From Methanomassiliicoccaceae archaeon (GTDB lineage: Archaea > Thermoplasmatota > Thermoplasmata > Methanomassiliicoccales > UBA472): a stretch of DNA of 8,524 bases. The stretch lies in the NCBI GenBank assembly GCA_016919565.1, contig JACXTO010000108.1:1-8524 (forward strand). Reading direction: 5' to 3'. The notes beneath the pieces are model-generated. The model was given only the letters and a program-made list of their open reading frames with translations. It did no database searches and had not been told where the DNA came from. The translations under genes were made by a program, and so were the position numbers. This document shows positions 1 through 5,043 of the stretch, one piece after another; positions within the stretch are counted from its first letter, which is position 1; every line of letters begins with the position of its first letter.

Positions 1-1200
1 CTTGTCAGAGGTGTTGCGCACCAGTGCCACCATGGTCTGCTTCAGGAGATTTCGGTCGACCGTTCCATCGGGTTTGATGGCTTCCAGATAGTTCGTTTCA
101 TAGGGATACTCGCCTTTAATTGATAGTCTATCGAGGCGCATCGGCATCTCCTCGGAGACGATCCGGACCAGGTTCTTCTTGACCAATGCGAACAGGATCA
201 TAGTGGCCACCATCTCGATCGGCCGTTCCAAGACCACTGCCGCCTCCACCGCGGTCAGGTCGCGCCTCGGGCCGGCCCCGATGACGTCCAACTTCGGTTC
301 GAAATAGTCCGACGCTGCTCTCCTGGACCTGCCAATACTGCCGGCGATGATCACCGCGATGATGAAGGCTACGAACAATAGAGGTGCCAGTAGCACCAGC
401 AGCTCGAAAATGTCGCCAAGGATGTCGGGTCCAGGCGGCTCAAAGAACTGGTCGACATATTGGCTCGGGAACGCCGCGCCCACGTCGTGCGAACCGCTTG
501 CCTGGTCGTTCTGATTGACCGACGTCCTCGTCCAGGTCGCCACCGCCAGGCCGAGCGTGCCATTGATCTCGATGGTGTCCCAGGGGTTGCTCTCCAGCCA
601 CATGGCCTGGGAGAGGTTCAAGAAGCCCTGCGGGAACACGATCTTCGAGACCAACAGGCCGGTGTTCCCCACCTGGAAGCTCGGATCGAACCAAGTTGGA
701 CGGAAACTGACGCCCACAGAGTCATTGGCCAGGACATTCCTGTATACCATGTGGGGATTGTTCACCGCGAAATCCAGTTGGAAGGCGCGAGCGCTCTGGA
801 TGGCGGAGATGGTCGAGCTCGTGAACTCGACGGCTATTCCTGGATCAACGTACGGCGAGGGCCATATAGATGAAGGGGCGTGCTCGATGCCGCCGACGGT
901 AATAATGGCGGAAGCCGAGGAGAGGTCATAATCGGAGTTCGGCATCCCGATGTCGACCCCGTCCAGGAAGTCCACGTTCGAAAATGAGAACAGGTAATGG
1001 ATATCGATGCTCCCGTCCTTCAATATCGTCACCTCGACCCGCTCCTCATCCAGCGAGAAGGAGTAGTCCTGCGCGCTGCATTCCATGGCCAGAGGAGCGC
1101 CGATTGCGCTGAAGACCATGAGGATCTGCATCGCGGCCAAGAGCGTGCAGGCGAGGATCCTGGTGAACTTGAAACGGGTCGTCTTCAATTCCTCACCCAT
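1..1200 (-). CDS. DUF2207-like secreted/membrane-anchored protein (3' end cut off by window)
   Basis: The frame is open from an ATG at 1200 to the left edge, giving the first 400 residues. A basic N-terminus (residues 1-14) and hydrophobic stretch (about 15-40) look like a signal peptide or signal anchor, with possible cleavage near the CSA at 41-43. Residues about 44-257 form an extracytoplasmic, beta-rich region. A strong membrane helix covers about 263-289 and is followed by a basic stop-transfer sequence, GRSRR. The cytoplasmic part then has DLTAVEAAVVLERPIEMVA (314-332), resembling the segment after the first helix in DUF2207 (YciQ-like) membrane proteins, which reads roughly 'PAEAG.LLD'. 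That resemblance is from memory and is the only basis for the family call. The start overlaps the stop of the upstream zinc-ribbon gene as TGATG, implying translational coupling. The molecular function is unknown. Confidence 0.8.
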   Translation of the reverse strand, partial: MGEELKTTRFKFTRILACTLLAAMQILMVFSAIGAPLAMECSAQDYSFSLDEERVEVTILKDGSIDIHYLFSFSNVDFLDGVDIGMPNSDYDLSSASAIITVGGIEHAPSSIWPSPYVDPGIAVEFTSSTISAIQSARAFQLDFAVNNPHMVYRNVLANDSVGVSFRPTWFDPSFQVGNTGLLVSKIVFPQGFLNLSQAMWLESNPWDTIEINGTLGLAVATWTRTSVNQNDQASGSHDVGAAFPSQYVDQFFEPPGPDILGDIFELLVLLAPLLFVAFIIAVIIAGSIGRSRRAASDYFEPKLDVIGAGPRRDLTAVEAAVVLERPIEMVATMILFALVKKNLVRIVSEEMPMRLDRLSIKGEYPYETNYLEAIKPDGTVDRNLLKQTMVALVRNTSDK

Positions 1201-1568
1201 CACCATTTTGGCGCCTCTTCCAGCGCCGCGACCGCGCCGCAGTAGGGGCAAGTCATCATCACTCCGCCCTGGATCACCTTCAGATTCTTGTCCGTCAAAG
1301 GCGCCCCGCAGGACCTGCAACGCAGTTGCTTCTCCGTTAGCTCGCCAGAGCCCTCCATCTTCACCTGGAACGTCTGGTTGACCACCGACGGCTTGGCCGC
1401 CTCGATCTTGGTCGTTCGGTAGGAGAGGAAGAGCAGTATCCCCGCAATCACGACGAAGACCGCTCCGATGACGATGTTCTCCATGCCAGACGCAATGATG
1501 AATATCATGCCGAGCAGGATCATGAATATGGCCAGGAAGATTAGGGCGCCCGTCAGGAACTTGTTCAA
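1200..1568 (-). CDS. Two-helix membrane protein with C-terminal zinc ribbon
   Basis: A 122-residue protein. Two hydrophobic helices (about 4-28 and 30-50) are joined by a tight turn. A short linker and a treble-cysteine module follow, with C84-x2-C87 and C107-x2-C110, the classic spacing of a zinc ribbon, followed by GAVAALEEA. The ribbon is predicted to be cytoplasmic. The start is a TTG at 1568: no ATG or GTG lies in frame before the upstream in-frame stop at about 1602-1604, and a GGTGAGG ribosome binding site sits just before the TTG. Its TGA shares a base with the ATG of the DUF2207-like gene, so the two are almost certainly one operon and may form a membrane complex. The function is not recognised. 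Similar small ribbon proteins often accompany larger membrane proteins as accessory or assembly factors, which is inference here. Confidence 0.8.
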   Translation of the reverse strand: MNKFLTGALIFLAIFMILLGMIFIIASGMENIVIGAVFVVIAGILLFLSYRTTKIEAAKPSVVNQTFQVKMEGSGELTEKQLRCRSCGAPLTDKNLKVIQGGVMMTCPYCGAVAALEEAPKW

Positions 1569-1570
1569 AT

Positions 1571-1577
1571 CCTCACC
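1571..1577 (-). promoter_or_regulatory. Ribosome binding site supporting TTG start
   Basis: The minus strand reads GGTGAGG followed by AT and then TTG. It matches the archaeal anti-Shine-Dalgarno and is the main reason for accepting the non-ATG start of the zinc-ribbon gene at 1568. Confidence 0.65.
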
Positions 1578-1603
1578 TTCCAGATAGATGCGATGTTCTG
1601 CTC

Positions 1604-1611
1604 ATAAATTT
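1604..1611 (-). promoter_or_regulatory. TATA-like promoter of the zinc-ribbon/DUF2207-like operon
   Basis: The minus strand reads CAAATTTATGA. The element lies about 36-43 bp before the TTG start, so transcription would begin near 1582 and leave a leader of about 14 nt carrying the GGTGAGG site. It sits in the 99-bp gap after the IPPS-like gene, suggesting that the operon is transcribed separately from it. Confidence 0.45.
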
Positions 1612-1667
1612 GATTGATGCCGCATTGCCTTTTCAATCCTGATGAACAGCCGATCATATGGCACGAC

Positions 1668-2690
1668 TCAGCGGTAGAACAGCATTCTGAACTGCTCCGG
1701 GTTCTTGATCGGACCGAGAGCGTCCTTGGCCGTTCCAATGTATCTGTTTATGAGCGCCTGGCCCTTCTCAAAGCCCTTGTTCTCGTGGATCATCCCGATC
1801 AGCTGATCGAGCTCCTCGTCCGTGATCTGGTCCTGTTCTGGTTTGGCCCAGAAATCCCGCAGCATGGCACGCACCCTTTCATCCTTAAGCGAGTAGAGGA
1901 CCGGTAGCGGAAGGCTCTCCCGGGTCAGCCTGGAGCGGCATTCCACCAGATCGTTGAAGGTGTCCACGATGTCGTCCCTTATTATGCAGATCATTCCCAG
2001 GCAGCGGCCGAAGGTTCCGAGGGCTTCGATCTCCCTCTCGCTCCCCCCTCCGATTATCGCGCCCACTCTGGTATACGATTCCACATCTGCACCTTTCATG
2101 CGGACGATGCGAAGATAGCTTCGAGGTGTCGAATCGAGGTTCCTTATAAAGCGGAGTTCCTCCATCTCCGCCGATCCAAGCTCGAAGAGGCCGTCCTGGA
2201 TCACCCTCACAGCTTTGCTGGCGACCTTGGCCGGCACCCCAGGCATATTGGATAGTTGGATCAGGCCCTCGATCATCAGGGCATCCCCCGCAAGCAGGGA
2301 CGCCTCCATTCCGAACATCCCCTGGATGCTCTTCATGCCCTTCTCGCTCATGACGAACGAGCGATCGATGATGTCGTCGTGAAGGTCGAAAGCGCCACCG
2401 GCGAGGACCAGCCCTTTTGCTGCCGATCGCACGGACTTCACATCGCCGCCGACTGCCTGGCAGGCCATGACCATCAGCGCCGCCCGGGTGTAATCGGTCC
2501 ATCTGCGGGAGAATCTCCTCAAAACCTTCTTGGCCATCGGCGAGGGAATGCGCCTCTCGAAAAGGTCATCGAATGCCTCTTTGACGATCGGCTCGCCCAG
2601 TGTCCGGAGGATCTGCGTGGCGTCCTGCATCAATACCGCAGACGTATCCGTATTCATGATTATATGGATGAGTGGCGACATTTCCGGCAC
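1668..2690 (-). CDS. Divergent trans-isoprenyl diphosphate synthase (polyprenyl synthetase family)
   Basis: A 340-residue all-helical protein of the class I isoprenoid synthase fold, close to the usual family length (300-350). Both aspartate-rich metal motifs are intact: DDIID at 105-109 (preceded by LH) and DDIVD at 239-243 (preceded by IR). Other landmarks are AGDAL at 134-138, RMKGA at 197-201 and GRCLGM at 228-233. Family members normally join allylic diphosphates with IPP to make farnesyl/geranylgeranyl-type chains for archaeal lipids or quinones. Here the GGKR IPP-binding motif reads SRRWTDYTR (61-69), the IPP-binding His upstream of the first motif is replaced by Gly (about 98), and the RRG after it reads EKG (116-118). 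Product and even chain-elongation activity are therefore uncertain. The GTG at 2690 is used here; ATG at 2681 (residue 4) or 2657 (residue 12) is also possible, none with a clear ribosome binding site. Confidence 0.85.
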   Translation of the reverse strand: MPEMSPLIHIIMNTDTSAVLMQDATQILRTLGEPIVKEAFDDLFERRIPSPMAKKVLRRFSRRWTDYTRAALMVMACQAVGGDVKSVRSAAKGLVLAGGAFDLHDDIIDRSFVMSEKGMKSIQGMFGMEASLLAGDALMIEGLIQLSNMPGVPAKVASKAVRVIQDGLFELGSAEMEELRFIRNLDSTPRSYLRIVRMKGADVESYTRVGAIIGGGSEREIEALGTFGRCLGMICIIRDDIVDTFNDLVECRSRLTRESLPLPVLYSLKDERVRAMLRDFWAKPEQDQITDEELDQLIGMIHENKGFEKGQALINRYIGTAKDALGPIKNPEQFRMLFYR

Positions 2691-2700
2691 GCATCATCAA

Positions 2701-2717
2701 TCGGACACGCGGTCCGA
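2701..2717. repeat. Inverted repeat in the leader/promoter of the IPPS-like gene
   Basis: Perfect 6-bp arms TCGGAC (2701-2706) and GTCCGA (2712-2717) around a 5-nt spacer. It lies between the TATA-like element and the start codon, at the predicted transcription start, so it could be a repressor site or an RNA hairpin. Confidence 0.45.
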
Positions 2718-2722
2718 ATGAG

Positions 2723-2728
2723 TTTTAA
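2723..2728 (-). promoter_or_regulatory. TATA-like promoter of the IPPS-like gene
   Basis: The minus strand reads GCGCCTTAAAACTC. The core TTAAAA lies about 33 bp before the GTG start, predicting transcription from about 2700 and a very short leader of roughly 10-20 nt. The upstream DNA is AT-rich. Confidence 0.45.
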
Positions 2729-2777
2729 GGCGCTCGAAACGCGTGAAAATTACCGATTTTTCTAGCTTTTTAGGGTC

Positions 2778-2791
2778 TGCCAGATGCCAGA
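2778..2791. repeat. Tandem 7-bp direct repeat
   Basis: TGCCAGA occurs twice without a gap. It lies midway between the divergent promoters of the IPPS-like gene and the plus-strand mini-unit, a typical place for a regulator binding site. It is short enough to arise by chance. Confidence 0.35.
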
Positions 2792-2812
2792 ATTATTTAG
2801 TATATTATAATA

Positions 2813-2827
2813 CCAAAAAGTTTATCT
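2813..2827 (+). promoter_or_regulatory. Strong BRE/TATA-like promoter of a plus-strand mini-unit
   Basis: CCAAAAAGTTTATCT matches the archaeal layout of a purine-rich BRE followed by a TATA box (core about 2820-2827). With usual spacing, transcription would start near 2848, about 47 nt before the ATG of the short ORF at 2895. Confidence 0.55.
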
Positions 2828-2828
2828 A

Positions 2829-2850
2829 TTATCATTATCCATAATGATAA
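2829..2850. promoter_or_regulatory. 22-bp perfect palindrome overlapping the predicted transcription start
   Basis: The arms are TTATCATTAT (2829-2838) and its exact reverse complement (2841-2850), separated by CC. It begins 2 bp after the TATA element and spans the predicted +1, where archaeal repressors commonly bind to block polymerase recruitment. A homodimeric helix-turn-helix regulator is the natural ligand. As RNA it would be a weak AT-rich hairpin, with no T-tract after it, so a terminator is less likely. Confidence 0.55.
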
Positions 2851-2894
2851 CACTTCCCTTGTGAGGGCTTGGGAAGCTAACGGAGGGGGAATAA

Positions 2895-2954
2895 ATGAGG
2901 AAGACCAAGAAGGTCAACGTCATGTCAACAAGCGCCGTGCTCTGGAAACTATAG
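2895..2954 (+). CDS. Putative 19-residue microprotein or leader peptide
   Basis: The ORF starts at ATG 2895 and ends at TAG 2952-2954. It encodes MRKTKKVNVMSTSAVLWKL. It is preceded by GGAGGGGG (2882-2889), one of the strongest Shine-Dalgarno matches in the window, 5 nt from the ATG. Upstream are a good BRE/TATA element and a palindrome; downstream is a hairpin with T-tract. The N-terminus is very basic (RKTKK), and there is no convincing transmembrane segment. The next gene downstream is convergent, so this does not look like an attenuator leader for a neighbour. It may be a genuine microprotein or the translated part of a small regulatory RNA. No family is recognised. A stop at TAG could be read as pyrrolysine in Pyl-using methanogens, which I consider unlikely here. 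The ORF is short enough that coding status remains open. Confidence 0.4.
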   Translation: MRKTKKVNVMSTSAVLWKL

Positions 2955-2980
2955 ACCAGAATATCCTATCGGCGATTGGA

Positions 2981-3019
2981 CGGTCTTGCAGGTCAAGACC
3001 GAATAAACCCTTTATTTTT
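2981..3019 (+). terminator. Hairpin plus T-rich tract ending the mini-unit
   Basis: An 8-bp perfect stem, CGGTCTTG (2981-2988) with CAAGACCG (2994-3001), encloses a 5-nt loop CAGGT. T-rich DNA follows at 3011-3019 and again around 3024-3028. The 10-nt distance between stem and T-tract is longer than in a classical bacterial terminator, but archaeal termination depends mostly on the T-tract. It lies 26 bp after the short ORF's stop. Confidence 0.5.
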
Positions 3020-3078
3020 CCATCTTTTCTTTCCGCTAATTCAACAGCGAATCTCGTGGATCTTACTGGGCGAGCAGA

Positions 3079-4260
3079 TCAGACCGAGACCACGTTGAAC
3101 TCTCTCTCCAAGTAGGCCATTTTCTGGCTGTCAATGGTATCTGGGTCCAATGAAATGATTAAAGTGGAATTAGTCATGATGATCTCATCTCGCAGGTCGA
3201 ACAGCATCCTCATCACCTTGTCAGGGTCATTGTTCTCCAATATGTATTCTAGGCTATCGATGATGACCGCTGCTTTCTCCCCTTGGCGCAGGAACTCGTT
3301 CACCGCATGCTTCAGAATGGAAATGTTGGAAGGCTCGATACGGTTCGGACCTGGCTGTCTGGCCAACCATATTACCGGTGTTTTTTCCAATCTATACTCC
3401 TCTCGAACTATATCTGGATGAGAGCGGGTAATGATCAGCCCTACTCTCTTGTCTGCCAACAGTGACAGGAAGACTCGGTAGGATCTCTCTGGCCTTTTCT
3501 CTTTGATCAAGATCAGATTGCGCTCCTTCAGCTTCTCCATATCAACCATCTTGATCGGCTTGACGAAAGTCTCCTTCACCTGAGAGGGGAGGAACAACCG
3601 ATATCTCAGTATGCCGTAGGCCAGAACGCTGGCAAGCACCAAGAAACCGGGTGAGAGGGTGAACGGTATCAAGATATCCAGGCTTTCCAGGCCCTGCAAG
3701 AAGAAGGCGTATACTGCTGGCGAGGCGACGCTTAGAGTCAGCAGGCGGCTCTGTTTCCTGGTCCGATCCCATTTCACTCCCTTGCACGTCCGATTGATCA
3801 TCACGACCGTGATGAAAATGTAAGTCAGGATCATGCCAGTCCAAATAAAGAATGCAAGCGAGTTGCTAGTATCCCATCCTCCTTCCGCGCGTGGGGTCAC
3901 ATCAGCTGACATTGTGGCGATGGCGGCGGAGAGGACGGCAATTATCGTCAGCATGATCTCTTTGTCGCGGAACCAACCACTAAAACGCTCGTAAGGCAAG
4001 TAAGAGGCCAAATACAGGATGCTGGCGAAGAGCAAGACGACCGTAAAAAGCATACCTCGGCCCAACCATAGCGCGGTATTGTAATCGCTCGCATAGAACA
4101 AGCTACAGTCCAGCATAGCTCCAATCAGGAACAGCGACATCGTAAGAAGGAAGCTTTTCGACGTAGGGAGGTCTGGACTCTGGCGATAGACATAGATGCC
4201 TAGGGCTATGCCTATGCCTCCAGCTATAGGGGAGATCAAGCCCAAGGTTATCAGTTCCAT
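3079..4260 (-). CDS. Seven-helix membrane protein with C-terminal DUF835 domain
   Basis: A 393-residue protein. Hydrophobic segments at about 3-25, 37-57, 66-87, 99-119, 134-156, 172-190 and 196-218 suggest seven helices, like the 7TM sensor modules in front of archaeal and bacterial histidine kinases. The soluble C-terminus, about 247-393, fits DUF835. It contains GLIITRS (274-280), PVIWLARQ (295-302), the hydrophobic-acidic strand AAVIIDSLEYI (330-340), which resembles a Walker B or RecA-like strand, and IISLDPDTI (368-376). There is no kinase, HAMP or receiver domain, so it is a candidate membrane sensor whose output is DUF835, a domain of unknown biochemistry. GAGGA (4264-4268) lies 3 nt before the ATG. 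It is transcribed alone, with its own TATA-like element and a terminator from the upstream cupin unit before it. The role is inference. Confidence 0.85.
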   Translation of the reverse strand: MELITLGLISPIAGGIGIALGIYVYRQSPDLPTSKSFLLTMSLFLIGAMLDCSLFYASDYNTALWLGRGMLFTVVLLFASILYLASYLPYERFSGWFRDKEIMLTIIAVLSAAIATMSADVTPRAEGGWDTSNSLAFFIWTGMILTYIFITVVMINRTCKGVKWDRTRKQSRLLTLSVASPAVYAFFLQGLESLDILIPFTLSPGFLVLASVLAYGILRYRLFLPSQVKETFVKPIKMVDMEKLKERNLILIKEKRPERSYRVFLSLLADKRVGLIITRSHPDIVREEYRLEKTPVIWLARQPGPNRIEPSNISILKHAVNEFLRQGEKAAVIIDSLEYILENNDPDKVMRMLFDLRDEIIMTNSTLIISLDPDTIDSQKMAYLEREFNVVSV

Positions 4261-4290
4261 AAGTCCTCGCCACGTGAATTAACAAAAAGG

Positions 4291-4301
4291 TACTTTAAAA
4301 A
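4291..4301 (-). promoter_or_regulatory. TATA-like promoter of the 7TM-DUF835 gene
   Basis: The minus strand reads CCCTTTTTAAAGTACC, with the core TTTTTAAAGTA about 31-41 bp before the ATG at 4260. Transcription would start near 4271. Confidence 0.5.
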
Positions 4302-4302
4302 G

Positions 4303-4349
4303 GGCTCTCGGCTGATTTGCAACATTGATAACCAGTTTCTTGCCGAGCC
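4303..4349. repeat. Imperfect inverted repeat upstream of the DUF835 promoter
   Basis: GGCT-CT-CGGC (4303-4312, with a 2-nt bulge) can pair with GCCGAGCC (4342-4349). It lies directly upstream of the TATA-like element. It may be an activator site, but the 29-nt loop and bulge make chance plausible. Confidence 0.25.
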
Positions 4350-4444
4350 AGTATGTTTCATGCGTCTAATTCGGATGGGAAATGACAATAAGGCGTTCAG
4401 ATCGTTCTTCAACCGATCGAAATAGCCATAAAGTCGACGATTTG

Positions 4445-4475
4445 AAAAATTATGCTGCGGTCCGATCGGACCGCA
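4445..4475 (-). terminator. Intrinsic-type terminator after the cupin gene
   Basis: A perfect 20-bp GC-rich palindrome (4456-4475; half-site TGCGGTCCGA) can fold into a stem with a GATC loop. On the minus strand it is followed by GCATAATTTTTC, with five T at 4445-4449. It begins 25 bp after the cupin stop codon and separates the cupin unit from the DUF835 gene. The perfect symmetry also permits a protein-binding site. Confidence 0.6.
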
Positions 4476-4500
4476 TCGACGAAGCAAATAATGATCAGAC

Positions 4501-4908
4501 CTATTCTGTCGGCTTGCCGTCATAATGCTCTTCTTGAGCCATCGCGTCAGCCTTGGTGTGCCGTACCACTTTGTCCTGGTGCTCAGGCGGCGAGTATATT
4601 GTGTAGAGCTTAAGAGCCTGTTTCTTTGAGGTGTTGATGACGTTATGCCTCGCCCCAGATGGAACGACCACTGCGAATCCGTCCTTGACGTCATGTTCGA
4701 CGCCGTCTATGACGACAGCCCCCTCCCCCTTCTCGAAACGGAAGAATTGGTCGACGTCATCGTGGGTTTCCTCCCCGATCTCCTCACCCGGCTTCAGGCT
4801 CATGAGCACAAGCTGGCTGAATTTCCCGGTGTATAAGACCCGACGGAAATCAGAGTTATTCTCGGTTTCCTTCTCGATATTCCCAACGAACCCCTTTTTA
4901 GTTTTCAT
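4501..4908 (-). CDS. Small single-domain cupin protein
   Basis: A 135-residue single-domain cupin, probably cytosolic. Cupin motif 1 is GEEIGEETHDDVDQFFRFEKGEG-like (41-63), with H49, D53/Q54 and E59 as candidate metal ligands; the usual second His is absent, as in a subgroup of 'HxDxDQFFR' cupins. Motif 2 is PSGARHNVIN (83-92), with H88 as the conserved ligand. LYTIYSPPEH (101-110) and HTKADA (117-122) are also typical of this widespread subgroup. Substrate unknown. AGAGGT (4915-4920) precedes the ATG by 6 nt. It lies 135 bp downstream of cooS on the same strand and is closed by the terminator at 4445-4475, so it may be co-transcribed with cooS or use a weak promoter in the gap (an AT-rich stretch near 4938-4947). 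A link to CO metabolism is only suggested by position. Confidence 0.85.
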   Translation of the reverse strand: MKTKKGFVGNIEKETENNSDFRRVLYTGKFSQLVLMSLKPGEEIGEETHDDVDQFFRFEKGEGAVVIDGVEHDVKDGFAVVVPSGARHNVINTSKKQALKLYTIYSPPEHQDKVVRHTKADAMAQEEHYDGKPTE

Positions 4909-5043
4909 TCTGAGACCTCTTAACCTTTACTTCACTTAATCTAGTAGGCAGGTATTACCCTTTTCCCTCTATCCAATCTTCGAATGCTGGTGCCTTCTCT
5001 GGGTCCGCATCCTTCAATGTGGCACTGGACCTGGTAAGGGAGA

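Noticed and set aside
460..1381. Several plus-strand open frames of 82-138 codons opposite the DUF2207-like and zinc-ribbon genes
   Set aside because: They lie antisense to genes with clear domains, lack ribosome binding sites, and have low-complexity Arg/Ser/Pro-rich translations typical of antisense frames in GC-rich DNA.
1885..2502. Long 205-codon minus-strand frame inside the IPPS-like gene
   Set aside because: It is an alternative frame of the same DNA, rich in Arg and Gly, with no recognisable motif, while the main frame carries both DDxxD motifs.
2861..3115. Plus-strand 84-codon frame starting at GTG 2861
   Set aside because: It has no Shine-Dalgarno, is in a different frame from the well-placed ATG at 2895, runs through the hairpin and T-tract, and overlaps the end of the convergent DUF835 gene.
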